This document shows, in pieces, positions 1 to 8,091 of a stretch of 64,000 nucleotides of DNA. Position numbers and translations under genes: made by a program. A model generated the notes under the pieces. The model did not search any database. It was not told the origin of the DNA and was given only the letters and a program-made list of their open reading frames with translations. Origin of the DNA: Paractinoplanes tereljensis (lineage in GTDB: Bacteria > Actinomycetota > Actinomycetes > Mycobacteriales > Micromonosporaceae); contig NZ_BOMY01000050.1 in the NCBI RefSeq assembly GCF_016862435.1, forward strand, positions 124,001-188,000, written 5' to 3'. Every line of letters starts with the position of its first letter. Position 1 is the stretch's first letter.

Positions 1-128
1 GCAGACGGCCAGGTCTCGGCGCGTCTGAGGATAGTCACTCGACGAGTTACCTCCTTTGCTCCGGGCTTCCGTCTCGACCACGGGTAGGCATCCTGCTCGA
101 AGGCCTACCGCGCTACCTGGCGACCCAA

Positions 129-213
129 GTGCCAACTGAGGTTGCCTAGTGCCAACCATCGTTGGGTAGTCAAGGGGTGGTTATTGGTGGTCTACTCGTG
201 GTGCCAACTGAGG
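129..213. promoter_or_regulatory. Repeated operator-like elements upstream of the GntR gene
   Basis: The 13-mer GTGCCAACTGAGG occurs twice, at 129-141 and 201-213; the second copy runs into the ribosome binding site of the GntR gene. Between them a related GTGCCAAC begins at 149, followed by a short inverted repeat, CCAAC-catc-GTTGG (152-165). Two direct copies plus a palindrome just before a small repressor gene suggest autoregulatory operators. No binding site is known to me for this protein, so the role is inferred from position. Confidence 0.5.
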
Positions 214-217
214 AGAT

Positions 218-451
218 ATGGTGCCGCCGCGCTACCGATACGAAGAAATCGCCATAGATCTGCAGAAGCGGATCGATGGTGGAGAGTTTCCACCTGGCGC
301 TCGCCTGCCGAGTCGACGTGAGTTGATCGAGCAGTACGAGGTCACCGAGCCAGTCATCGACCGCGCGATGTTGATCCTCCGGGTCAAGGGAATCACCGAG
401 ACCCTCTCCGGCGTAGGCGTCTACGTCCGCGAGGCAGCCGAAGAGGAGTAG
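218..451 (+). CDS. Small GntR-family winged-helix repressor
   Basis: A 77-residue protein that is essentially only a GntR winged helix-turn-helix: YRYEEIAIDLQKRI (helix 1), PPGARLPSRRELIEQYEV (recognition region), and the wing ending GVGVYV. It has no effector-binding domain, so it probably acts as a simple repressor. Stand-alone GntR proteins of this size are common in actinomycete integrative elements, where KorSA-type regulators control transfer and excision genes. The AGGAG at 211-215 is only 2 nt from the ATG at 218 but 5 nt from the in-frame GTG at 221, so translation may start one codon later. The next gene is a second small regulator in the same direction. Confidence 0.8.
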   Translation: MVPPRYRYEEIAIDLQKRIDGGEFPPGARLPSRRELIEQYEVTEPVIDRAMLILRVKGITETLSGVGVYVREAAEEE

Positions 452-527
452 CGCTCGGCTGCCGGCGGTCCCAGTCGATCAGCCTTGCGCCGAGCGATTC
501 CATCGAAAACGCGCTGAGGAGCAGACG

Positions 528-815
528 ATGACACCCCGTCACATGCGCTGGGAGAGTGCTGGCGCTGACGAACACGCCGCCGCGTACGAAGAAGCCTGCG
601 CGACGCTGCTGCTCGGCCAAATGGTCCACGACCGGCGCACCGAACTCGGACTGACTCAGGCCGAACTCGCAGAGGGCGCCTGCATGACGCAGCCGCAACT
701 CTCCCGCCTGGAATCCGGCGGAGCTACCCCTACAGTGCCGCTGGCCCGCCTAGCGGTGGCACTGGATGCAGACCTCGAGATCGCGTTCCGCCCACACACC
801 TCGGCCGTCGCCTGA
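528..815 (+). CDS. XRE-family helix-turn-helix protein, HigA-like orphan
   Basis: A 95-residue protein with an XRE helix-turn-helix at about residues 36-85: the LGLTQAELAEGACMTQPQLSRLESG helices, then PTVPLARLAVALDADLEIAF. This arrangement, ending in a short strand before a variable tail, resembles HigA/MqsA-type antitoxins that repress their own operon. GAGGAG at 516-521 lies 6 nt before the ATG. No RelE/HigB-like toxin gene is visible on either side, so it is either an orphan antitoxin or an ordinary regulator of the element. It follows the GntR gene after 76 bp and is followed by a strong hairpin terminator. Confidence 0.75.
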   Translation: MTPRHMRWESAGADEHAAAYEEACATLLLGQMVHDRRTELGLTQAELAEGACMTQPQLSRLESGGATPTVPLARLAVALDADLEIAFRPHTSAVA

Positions 816-872
816 CCGAGGTCCGGGCTAGTCCGGACTGAGATCGAGCGAGGCTCATCGATAGGAGGCCGA

Positions 873-915
873 AGCCCTCGCCGCCCTGCGATCGCGCAGG
901 CAGGCGGGGGCTTTT
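873..915 (+). terminator. Rho-independent terminator after the XRE gene
   Basis: The segment from AGCCCTCGCC to GGCGGGGGCT folds into an 18-bp stem with three mismatches, capped by CTGCG-atcg-CGCAG, and is followed by TTTT. It separates the two regulators from the tRNA-Ser on the other strand. Confidence 0.75.
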
Positions 916-931
916 GCTGTTCAGGGTTGTG

Positions 932-1016
932 CGGAGGGCGTGGGATTCGAACCCACGATGAGTTTCCCCATACCGGTTTTCAAGACCGGCGCCATCGGCC
1001 ACTAGGCGAGCCCTCC
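932..1016 (-). tRNA. tRNA-Ser (anticodon UGA)
   Basis: On the minus strand the acceptor arms GGAGGGC and GCCCTCC pair perfectly. The anticodon stem-loop GGTCTTGAAAACC exposes UGA, there is a long class II variable arm (ATGGGG/CTCAT), and the T arm is GTGGG-TTCGAAT-CCCAC. The discriminator base is G at 932. CCA is not encoded. The 3' end points at the two small regulators, which makes it a candidate integration site. Confidence 0.95.
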
Positions 1017-1233
1017 CGGTGCTGCGCTCCCAGTTTGCCAGATCGGGTCACGGGGTCTGGCAGGACCTCTTAACCGAAACTTGTATTAAGAGTCTTAACA
1101 GGCATCTGAGCTGGGAAAACACTACCTAAAGCGGCTCACTTGCCGGTTGACAAGGCATCGACCCAGGTGTTTATTGTTCACCGACCTTACCAATCCCGGC
1201 CACGGCCCCCACCACGGCAAGGGAGTCCCCAAC
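1017..1233 (+). promoter_or_regulatory. Upstream region of the GH30/GH18 genes with CTTAAC half-sites
   Basis: The heptamer TCTTAAC appears at 1068-1074 and 1093-1099. The second copy is half of a perfect inverted repeat, TTAAGA-g-TCTTAA (1086-1098). This is the only AT-rich part of the leader, and it sits about 135 bp before the GH30 start, so it is a plausible operator for a carbohydrate-responsive regulator. It does not match the CebR box found at 47193. The regulator is unknown. Confidence 0.4.
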
Positions 1234-3084
1234 ATGTCCATCCCCCATCCCCGAAGAAGGACGCTGATCGTTGCCGCGTCCGCGACGGTTCTCGCGGCGG
1301 CCATTGTGGTCTCGGCGCCGCAGGCCTTCGCGGCCGGTGAGACGGTCAACGTCTTCCTGACCACTACCAGTGACAGCGGTGGCCGCACCGTCACCCGTGG
1401 GCTGCAGCAACAGACCCCCATTCTGTTCGCCGGCAGCAGCGGCAGTGCCAACCAGACCATCACCGTCAACGAGAACACCACCTACCAGCCGTTCGAGGGC
1501 GCCGGCGCGTCGATGACCGACACCGCTGCCTTCGACCTCAAAACATTGCCCGCGGCCACCCAGAGCGACGTCCTGACCAAGCTGTTCAGCAACAGCGCGG
1601 GCATCGGCGTCAGCGCGCTGCGTAACGTCATCGGGTCGTCCGACCTGGCGCAGAACAGCTACTCGTACGACACCACCTGCTGCGACGTGAACGACTTCTC
1701 GCTGTCGCGGGACGCCGACATCCTGGCGTTGACCAAGCAGGCGTACGCCCTGAATCCGAACATGTTCGTCATGGGGTCGCCCTGGTCGGCGCCGACGTGG
1801 ATGAAGGACAACAACGCGTACAGCCAGGGTTATCTGCAGTCGCAGTACTACGCGGCCTACGCGCAGTATTTCGTGAAGTACATCCAGGGGTATCAGGCCC
1901 AGGGCGTGCCGATCCGGTATGTGACCGAGCAGAACGAGCCCGGTTGCTGCGCCGGCTACCCGTCGATGCAGTGGACCACCTCCGGCCTGCAGTACTTCGC
2001 CAAGACGAACCTGTTGCCGGCGCTGCAGAGTGCGGGACTGAGCACGAAGCTGCTGGTCGGTGACTGGAACTTCGACACGTACGACACGTGGGTGGCACCG
2101 CTGCTCGCCGACACCGCGATCCGTAACCACCCCAACTTCGGTGGGATCGCCTGGCACGACTACGCGGGGTCACCGTCGACGGCGACCACAGTGCACAACC
2201 AGTACCCGTCGGTCAACGCGTACATGACCGAGCACTCGGGTGGCACCTGGGTCGGCAACCAGCAGGCCGACGACATGGGTGACCTGATCGACTACTTCCG
2301 CAACTGGGGTCGTAGCTGGACCAAGTGGTCGCTCGCCGTCGACGAGGCGATGGGGCCGCACAACGGCGGTTGCGGTACGTGCACCGGCCTGGTGACCGTG
2401 CACCGCAACGACAGCCGTCGCGGTCAGGTCGACTACACCGTCGAGTACTACACGATGGGTCACCTCACCAAGTTCGTGAAGCCGGGCGCGGTGCGGATCG
2501 ATTCAAGTGCCAACTCGACCGTCCCCAACGTCGCCTTCAAGAACAGCGACGGGTCGAAGGCGCTGATCGCCTACAACACCAGCGGCAGCACCCAGACCGT
2601 CAAGGTCAACTGGGGCGGGCAGTCGTTCACGTACTCGCTGCCCACCAAGACGTCGGCCACCTTCACGTGGAGCGGGACGACCTCGGGGAGCACTGACAAA
2701 ACCGGTGCGATCACCGGGCTCGGCGGCAAGTGCCTCGACGTCACCGGCGGCTCGACCACCAACGGAAACCAGCCCCAGCTCTGGGATTGCGTTGCCGGCA
2801 GCGCCAACCAGCAGTGGACGCTCGGCGCCGACGGCACCGTCAAGGGCCTCGGCAAATGTCTCGACGTGGCCAACAACTCCACTGCGGACGGTGCCGCCGT
2901 GCACCAGTGGGACTGCATTTCCACCGTCGCCACCCAGAAATGGACCGCTTCCGGCGGCACCCTGATCAACTCCGCGTCGGGCAAGTGCCTCGACGTCAAG
3001 GACAACAACTCCGCCAACGGGGCCAAACTGCAGATCTGGAGCTGCACCGGCGCCGCCAATCAGAAATGGCAGGTTCCGGCATGA
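1234..3084 (+). CDS. Secreted GH30 family glycosidase with C-terminal CBM13
   Basis: A 616-residue secreted glycoside hydrolase. The ATG at 1234 is preferred over an upstream TTG because AAGGGAG at 1219-1225 precedes it and it opens a clean signal peptide (RRR, hydrophobic core, cleavage near AFA-A). The GH30 (beta/alpha)8 domain carries the acid/base motif VTEQNEP and the nucleophile motif TEHSGG, with the expected FEGAGASMTD near its start. Family members hydrolyse beta-1,6-glucan, glucosylceramide or xylan; the exact substrate cannot be read from sequence. A C-terminal ricin-type CBM13 (about the last 125 residues) shows three QxW-type repeats. The stop overlaps the start of the next gene (ATGA), so the two are co-translated. 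Confidence 0.9.
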   Translation: MSIPHPRRRTLIVAASATVLAAAIVVSAPQAFAAGETVNVFLTTTSDSGGRTVTRGLQQQTPILFAGSSGSANQTITVNENTTYQPFEGAGASMTDTAAFDLKTLPAATQSDVLTKLFSNSAGIGVSALRNVIGSSDLAQNSYSYDTTCCDVNDFSLSRDADILALTKQAYALNPNMFVMGSPWSAPTWMKDNNAYSQGYLQSQYYAAYAQYFVKYIQGYQAQGVPIRYVTEQNEPGCCAGYPSMQWTTSGLQYFAKTNLLPALQSAGLSTKLLVGDWNFDTYDTWVAPLLADTAIRNHPNFGGIAWHDYAGSPSTATTVHNQYPSVNAYMTEHSGGTWVGNQQADDMGDLIDYFRNWGRSWTKWSLAVDEAMGPHNGGCGTCTGLVTVHRNDSRRGQVDYTVEYYTMGHLTKFVKPGAVRIDSSANSTVPNVAFKNSDGSKALIAYNTSGSTQTVKVNWGGQSFTYSLPTKTSATFTWSGTTSGSTDKTGAITGLGGKCLDVTGGSTTNGNQPQLWDCVAGSANQQWTLGADGTVKGLGKCLDVANNSTADGAAVHQWDCISTVATQKWTASGGTLINSASGKCLDVKDNNSANGAKLQIWSCTGAANQKWQVPA

Positions 3085-4490
3085 AGCGACTCCTCATCAC
3101 GATCGCCGGCGCGGCAGTCGTCGCGACCATGGGCATCGTCGGCATCACCACCGCCTCGGCGGCCTCCGCCGGGACCCTGGTCAGCTCGCTGAACAGTAAG
3201 TGTCTCGATGTCACCGGCGGTTCCACCACCAACGGCAACCAGCCGCAGCTGTGGGATTGCGTTGCGGGCAGCGCCAACCAGCAGTGGACGTTCGCCGACA
3301 ACGGTTCGGTGCAGGGCCTGGGCAAGTGTCTGGACGTGGCCAACAACGCGACCACCGACGGCGGGGTCGTGCACCTCTGGGACTGCTACGACACGGTGGC
3401 CTCGCAGAAGTGGACGCTCTCCAACGGCACGCTGATCAACTCGGCGTCGGGCAAGTGCCTCGACATCAAGGACAAAAACACCGCCAACGGCGCAAAACTT
3501 CAAATCTGGACCTGCACGGGTACGTCCAATCAGAAGTGGACCTTCGGCGGGACCACGACACCCACCACGCCGCCGACCAGTCCGACCACCACCCCGCCGT
3601 CCACCGGCGGCCCGGGCATCAAGGCGGTCGCGCCGTACTACTACACCGGCTGGGGCAACCCGCCGAACCTGACCACGGTCACCCAGACCACCGGGGTCAA
3701 GTGGTACACCATGGCGTTCATGCTGAACAGCGGCAACTGCGACCCCAAGTGGGACGGCAGCCGGGCGCTGACCGGCGGTGCCGACCAGACCGCGATCAAC
3801 ACGATCCGGGCCAACGGCGGTGACGTCGTCATCTCGTTCGGCGGCGCGGCCGGGCCGTGGCTGGAGCACACCTGCACGAGTGCGGCGGCGCTGGCCGCGG
3901 CGTACCAGAAGGTCATCAACGCGTACGGGCTCAAGGCCATCGACATCGACATCGAGGGCACCCCGTACAACACGGCGGCCGACCAGCAGAAGACGGTCGA
4001 CGCGCTGAAGACCATCAAGGCCAACAACCCCGGCATCACCACCTACATCACGCTGGGCAGCTACACGACCGGGCCGGACGCCTCGCTGATCAACCGGGCG
4101 GCCGCGGCCGGCCTGGTGGTCGACGGCTGGGGCATCATGACCTTCGACTGGGGCAGCACCGGCAACAACCAGGGTGCGCTGACCATCCAGGCCGCCGACG
4201 GCCTCAAGAACAGGCTCAAGACGGCGTACGGGTGGTCGGACGCGGAAGCCTACAAGCACGTCGGCATCTCCTCGATGAACGGCATCACCGACGAGAACGC
4301 GGTGGTCACCCTCGCGGACATGCAGACCATCACGGCGTACGCGCAACAGCACACCATCGCTCGCCTGACGTTCTGGTCGCTGAACCGGGACCGGCAGTGC
4401 TCGGGCGGATACCCGAATGACGACACGTGCAGTGGCGTGTCCCAGTCGGCGTACCAGTTCACGAAGATCATCGGCGCCTACAAGGGCTGA
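3081..4490 (+). CDS. Secreted GH18 chitinase-like protein with N-terminal CBM13
   Basis: A 469-residue secreted protein: signal peptide (MKRLLITIAGAAVVATMG, to about residue 30), ricin-type CBM13 (about 33-155), a Thr/Pro linker, then a GH18 barrel. The catalytic signature reads AIDIDIEG, which keeps the D-x-D-x-E core with Glu as proton donor but lacks the usual first Asp of DGxDxDxE. The fold and the terminal tryptophan region (LTFWSLNRDRQC) resemble bacterial chitinase C-type enzymes, so chitin or chito-oligosaccharide hydrolysis is likely. It starts inside the stop codon of the GH30 gene, and its CBM13 is almost the same as that gene's. A perfect hairpin follows. Confidence 0.88.
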   Translation: MKRLLITIAGAAVVATMGIVGITTASAASAGTLVSSLNSKCLDVTGGSTTNGNQPQLWDCVAGSANQQWTFADNGSVQGLGKCLDVANNATTDGGVVHLWDCYDTVASQKWTLSNGTLINSASGKCLDIKDKNTANGAKLQIWTCTGTSNQKWTFGGTTTPTTPPTSPTTTPPSTGGPGIKAVAPYYYTGWGNPPNLTTVTQTTGVKWYTMAFMLNSGNCDPKWDGSRALTGGADQTAINTIRANGGDVVISFGGAAGPWLEHTCTSAAALAAAYQKVINAYGLKAIDIDIEGTPYNTAADQQKTVDALKTIKANNPGITTYITLGSYTTGPDASLINRAAAAGLVVDGWGIMTFDWGSTGNNQGALTIQAADGLKNRLKTAYGWSDAEAYKHVGISSMNGITDENAVVTLADMQTITAYAQQHTIARLTFWSLNRDRQCSGGYPNDDTCSGVSQSAYQFTKIIGAYKG

Positions 4491-4505
4491 TCTTCCCTGA
4501 TCAGG

Positions 4506-4542
4506 AGGCTCGCGAGCAGCGGTGGGCGCTGCTCGCGAGCCT
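4506..4542 (+). terminator. Hairpin terminator after the GH18 gene
   Basis: A perfect 15-bp stem, AGGCTCGCGAGCAGC paired with GCTGCTCGCGAGCCT around a 7-nt loop, lies 16 nt after the stop. The U-tract is weak (TTCCTC). Confidence 0.75.
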
Positions 4543-4626
4543 TCCTCACCATCCGCCGCCCCGCCGCCGCCCTTGACCGGACTGAAGACTCGTCTTTTTG
4601 TCACACCCCTCGGGCAAGCTAAAGCC

Positions 4627-5589
4627 ATGCACGCGATCGTGATCGAAGACAAGCAGCTGGTCCTGCGCGAGGTGCCCGACCCGGTGGCCGGCGACGGCGA
4701 GGTGGTCGTCGACGTCACCGCGGCCGGCGTCAACCGGGCCGACGTCTCTCAGCGGCAGGGTTTCTACCCGCCCCCGCCCGGCGCCTCGGCCTATCCGGGC
4801 CTCGAGTGCGCCGGCGTGATCAGCGCGGTCGGCCCGGGCGTCACCGGCCGGCACGTGGGCGAGCGGGTGTCCGCCCTGCTGGCCGGCGGCGGCTATGCGG
4901 AAAAGGTGGCGATCCCGGCCGGGCAGCTGTTGCCGGTGCCGACCGGCCTGTCCCTGCAGGAGTCGGCCGCGCTGCCCGAGGTCGCCTGCACGGTGTGGTC
5001 CAACGTCGTCGACCTGAGCCGCCTGCGCAAGGGTGAGACGCTGCTGGTGCATGGTGGTGGCAGTGGCATCGGCACGTTCGCGGTGCAGCTGGGCAAGGCG
5101 CTCGGCGCGACGGTGATCACCACCGCCCGGGCCGGCAAGCACGACAAGCTGCGCGCGCTGGGCGCCGACCTGGTCGTCGACTACACCACCGATGACTTCG
5201 TCGAGGCCACAAAGGACTTCACCGATGGCGCCGGCGCCGACGTGGTGCTCGACATCGTCGGCGCGAAGTATCTGAGCCGCAACATCGAGGTCCTCGCGCC
5301 GAACGGCCGGATCAGCGTGATCGGCTTCCAGGGCGGCCGCACGGCCGAACTCGACCTGACCCGGTTGATGGCCAAGCGCGGCTCGATCTCGTCGACGTCG
5401 CTGCGCGCCCGCCCGATCGGCGACAAAGCCCGCATCGTGGCCGGCGTGCAGCGTGAGGTGTGGCCGCTGGTCGAGGCCGGCGCGATCAAACCGATCATCG
5501 ACACCACGCGACCGCTGTCCGCGGCGGCCGAGGCCCACGACCTGATGGAGTCGAGCGACCACCTCGGCAAGATCCTGCTGCTGCCGTAG
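4627..5589 (+). CDS. NAD(P)H:quinone oxidoreductase, zinc-free MDR family (PIG3-like)
   Basis: A 320-residue medium-chain reductase covering the whole family. The N-terminal GroES-like domain has AAGVNRADVSQRQGFYPPPPG, typical of PIG3/quinone oxidoreductases without catalytic zinc. The Rossmann domain carries LLVHGGGSGIGTFAVQLGKALGA for NADPH. It probably reduces quinones or reactive carbonyls in the cytosol. The ATG at 4627 matches the usual N-terminus (MHAIVIED); no Shine-Dalgarno precedes it, so it may be leaderless. A longer in-frame opening begins inside the upstream terminator and is unlikely to be translated. Confidence 0.9.
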   Translation: MHAIVIEDKQLVLREVPDPVAGDGEVVVDVTAAGVNRADVSQRQGFYPPPPGASAYPGLECAGVISAVGPGVTGRHVGERVSALLAGGGYAEKVAIPAGQLLPVPTGLSLQESAALPEVACTVWSNVVDLSRLRKGETLLVHGGGSGIGTFAVQLGKALGATVITTARAGKHDKLRALGADLVVDYTTDDFVEATKDFTDGAGADVVLDIVGAKYLSRNIEVLAPNGRISVIGFQGGRTAELDLTRLMAKRGSISSTSLRARPIGDKARIVAGVQREVWPLVEAGAIKPIIDTTRPLSAAAEAHDLMESSDHLGKILLLP

Positions 5590-5966
5590 CGAAACCTAGC
5601 ACTCCCGAGGGCAGTGGTAGGTCGTTTAGGCGGGGATACGTGCGTTGTCCGGCGAGTCGCCCGCCTGCCCGCGACGAGCCGGGGTTCGAGTCATGCATCC
5701 GACACGCCCGACAGCGGGGCGAATTAGGAAATCGAAGCGTGACTATCGACAGCTTAAAAACGATTCTTTTCCTCGATTGGGCGAGGTTGATTGTGTGAAT
5801 TCGCCCGCGAAGCATTCCGGTTGTGTGCTGGCATGGTCCACGGAAATGACGAGTTGTCCGGGTTCCCAATTGCCGCCCATCGTCGGTCGGTACGGGTGCG
5901 GCTTGACGTTATAAGCCGTACTCATGGGATTCGCGCGAGTGCCCCGGGCCGATTTCGGAGGCAACG
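5590..5966. other. Intergenic region before the NlpC/P60 gene
   Basis: 377 bp without a convincing gene. It becomes AT-richer after about 5740. A TTGACG at 5904-5909 could be a -35 element, but no good -10 follows. I looked for the c-di-AMP (ydaO) riboswitch that often precedes cell-wall peptidase genes in actinobacteria and could not match its conserved core. Confidence 0.4.
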
Positions 5967-6800
5967 CTGCACCGTCCGTCCGCGAGCCGGGCACTGACCG
6001 CTGGCGCCATTGCGCTGGCCGTGGTCACCCCGGCCCTAGAGCCCGTCGAGCAGGCTGTCGCCCTTCCGGCGACACCGGCGGCATACCCGGTCAGTGACGA
6101 CCGGGTACGTCCCGAATCGGCCCTCCTCGACCCAGAGTCCGAATTCACCGCGCGGGCGGTGCTGGCCCAGCGTGCCTCGCGCGCGCCGATCCGGCGGGCG
6201 GCGATACGGCCGTACGCCGTCGCGATTCGTCCGTCGGGTGCCCGCCCGGCTGCCACGTCCGCCTCCCGCCGTCCCGCTCGTCCCGCTGCTCGTCCGGCCG
6301 CTCGCCCAGCGGCCCGCAGCGCGCGAGCATCCGCCGACAACCAGCAGGAAGTTCGCAAGACCACCCGCAGCCTGCGGGTACGCACCGAACGAACGACCCG
6401 GGCCAGGGCGGTGACCCGGTCGGTCACCCGGCACGCGGCGGCGCCACGGCAGCAGCGGGTGATGCGGCTGGGCAACATGACCGCCGTGGTCGCGTACGCC
6501 AAGTCGCAGGTCGGCCGGCGCTACGTCAGTGGCGGTGAGGGGGCGGCCGGATTCGACTGCTCCGGGCTCACCAAGCAGGCGTACGCCCGAGCCGGCATCG
6601 CCCTCCCGCATTCGTCCGGGGCTCAGGCCGCCCGGGCCCGGCGCATCTCCCGCAGCCAGGCCCGAGCCGGCGACTTGGTCGTCGGGCGAGGCCACGTGGG
6701 TATCTACATGGGCAACGGCATGATGATCGACGCGGGTAACCGCCGCACCGGAGTGGTCTTCCGCAAGCTCTATTCGGGGCTGAGCGTGGAGCGTCTATAG
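5967..6800 (+). CDS. Secreted NlpC/P60 endopeptidase, probable CTG start
   Basis: The C-terminal 110 residues form an NlpC/P60 cysteine peptidase domain, with catalytic Cys in FDCSGL and His in GHVGIY. Such enzymes cut peptide stems in peptidoglycan. In front lies an Ala/Arg/Pro-rich, very basic segment of about 120 residues. The only standard in-frame start is GTG at 6021, which would discard most of the signal peptide. Upstream in the same frame, GGAGG (5957-5961) is followed 5 nt later by CTG (5967), which opens HRPSASRALTAGAIALAVV, a good signal peptide. The frame stays open back to 5907 with no ATG, GTG or TTG before 6021. I therefore place the start at CTG; ACG at 5964 is the alternative. 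Confidence 0.72.
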   Translation: MHRPSASRALTAGAIALAVVTPALEPVEQAVALPATPAAYPVSDDRVRPESALLDPESEFTARAVLAQRASRAPIRRAAIRPYAVAIRPSGARPAATSASRRPARPAARPAARPAARSARASADNQQEVRKTTRSLRVRTERTTRARAVTRSVTRHAAAPRQQRVMRLGNMTAVVAYAKSQVGRRYVSGGEGAAGFDCSGLTKQAYARAGIALPHSSGAQAARARRISRSQARAGDLVVGRGHVGIYMGNGMMIDAGNRRTGVVFRKLYSGLSVERL

Positions 6801-6840
6801 GCGGTTCGACAATTGGCCGCAGTTCCAATAACCGTTGCCC

Positions 6841-6873
6841 GATCTCGCCCAGCTCGCCGAGCTGGGCGAGATC
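6841..6873. terminator. Bidirectional hairpin between convergent genes
   Basis: A perfect 15-bp stem, GATCTCGCCCAGCTC with GAGCTGGGCGAGATC and a GCC loop, lies between the ends of the peptidase and histidine kinase genes. It has no U-tract, but placement fits termination of both. Confidence 0.6.
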
Positions 6874-6888
6874 GCCGCCGGGAAATGT

Positions 6889-8091
6889 CTATCGGCTCGA
6901 GAGCGTGAGGCGGACGGTCGTGCCGACGCCCGGCTCGCTGGAGAGGTGCACGCTGCCGTGATGTGCCTCGATGATTGATTTGACGATCGCCAGGCCCAGA
7001 CCGGGGCCTTGCACCGCCATCAGATCGGCCGACGCGCAGCGGTAGAACCGGTCGAACACGTGCGGCAGATCCTCGCTGGAAATACCGACCCCGTTGTCCG
7101 TGATGGTCATTTCCGGCTCGCCGTCGGCCGAGGCGCCCACGATGATCTGGCCGCCCTCGCCGGTGAACTTGATGGCGTTCACGACCAGATGGTTGAGGGC
7201 CTGGGTGAGCCGTTTCGCGTCGCCCCGGGCCGGCACCGGTGCCTGGGTGCGGTCGCGCAGCTGGACGTTCTTGTGCTCGGCCAGCGCGCGGCATCCGGTG
7301 GTCACCTGGTGGGTGAGGTCGGCCAGGTCCAGCTCGGTGATGTCGAGCTCCATCGCCTCGTCGGTCAAGCGGGCCACCAGCAGCAGCTCGTCGATGAGCC
7401 GCAGCAGGCGGTCGGAGTTGCGGGCCATCACCGACAGGAACCGATGCGACGTCTCGCCGTCGAAGTCGCCCTCCAGCAGCATTTCCAGGTAGCCGCGAAT
7501 GGTGGACAGCGGTGTGCGCAGCTCGTGACTCACGGTGGCCAGGAACGAGTCCTTCATCCGGTCCAGCTGCCGCATCCGGTCGGCGATCTCGCCGGCGTGC
7601 CGGGCGTAACGCCGCAGTTCCAGCTGCACCGCGGCGTGCCGGGCGAGACTGCGCAGGGCCCGCCGCTGGGCCTCGGTCAGCTCGCGCGGCTCCAGGTCGA
7701 CCACGCAGACGGTGCCGACCGAATAGGTGCCGTCCAGCACGACCGGGGCACCGGCATAAAACCGCAAACCCTGCTGCACGTACGGGTTGTCAGCGAACCG
7801 GGCATCGGTGGTCGCGTCCGGCACTTCGAGCAGATCGTGCCCGTTGATGGCGTGCGAGCAGAAGGACAGGTCCCGTGGCACCTCGGCGATCTCCAGCCCG
7901 ACCTTGGCCTTGAACCACTGCCGGTCGCTGTCGACCAGGCTGACCAGCCCCATCGGGGTGCCGCAGATCTCCGAGGCGAGCAGCGCGATGTCGTCGAAGT
8001 CCTCTTCCGGAGCCGTGTCCAGAACCCCGGCGTCGTGGAGCGCCGCCAACCGGGCCGGCTCATCGACGGGCACTGGGGCTCTCACCCCCAA
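6889..8091 (-). CDS. GAF-domain sensor histidine kinase
   Basis: A 400-residue soluble histidine kinase. Residues about 25-165 form a GAF sensor domain (RQWFKAKVGLE, LSFCSHAI, FYAGAPVVL). A HisKA dimerisation domain carries the phospho-acceptor His189 in FLATVSHELRTPLSTIRG, and the HATPase_c domain has the N box (NHLVVNAIKFT), G1 (DNGVGIS) and G2 (GPGLGLAIV). There is no transmembrane segment, so the ligand or redox signal is cytosolic. No response regulator gene adjoins it, so it is an orphan kinase. The start is uncertain: TTG at 8091 gives full length, and GTG two codons later is also possible; neither has a clear ribosome binding site. Confidence 0.9.
   Translation of the reverse strand: MGVRAPVPVDEPARLAALHDAGVLDTAPEEDFDDIALLASEICGTPMGLVSLVDSDRQWFKAKVGLEIAEVPRDLSFCSHAINGHDLLEVPDATTDARFADNPYVQQGLRFYAGAPVVLDGTYSVGTVCVVDLEPRELTEAQRRALRSLARHAAVQLELRRYARHAGEIADRMRQLDRMKDSFLATVSHELRTPLSTIRGYLEMLLEGDFDGETSHRFLSVMARNSDRLLRLIDELLLVARLTDEAMELDITELDLADLTHQVTTGCRALAEHKNVQLRDRTQAPVPARGDAKRLTQALNHLVVNAIKFTGEGGQIIVGASADGEPEMTITDNGVGISSEDLPHVFDRFYRCASADLMAVQGPGLGLAIVKSIIEAHHGSVHLSSEPGVGTTVRLTLSSR

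Noticed and set aside
528..815. A toxin-antitoxin pair involving the XRE gene
   Set aside because: No toxin-like reading frame precedes or follows it; only the antitoxin-like part is seen.
3060..4733. A 557-codon open frame on the minus strand
   Set aside because: It lies opposite the GH18 gene and the start of the quinone oxidoreductase gene, and reads as Arg/Gly/Val-rich low-information sequence typical of antisense frames in GC-rich DNA.
5685..5700. A tRNA T-arm-like GGGGTTCGAGTC
   Set aside because: No acceptor, D or anticodon arms can be built around it.
5590..5966. A ydaO (c-di-AMP) riboswitch before the NlpC/P60 gene
   Set aside because: Context made it likely, but the conserved core of the motif is not present.
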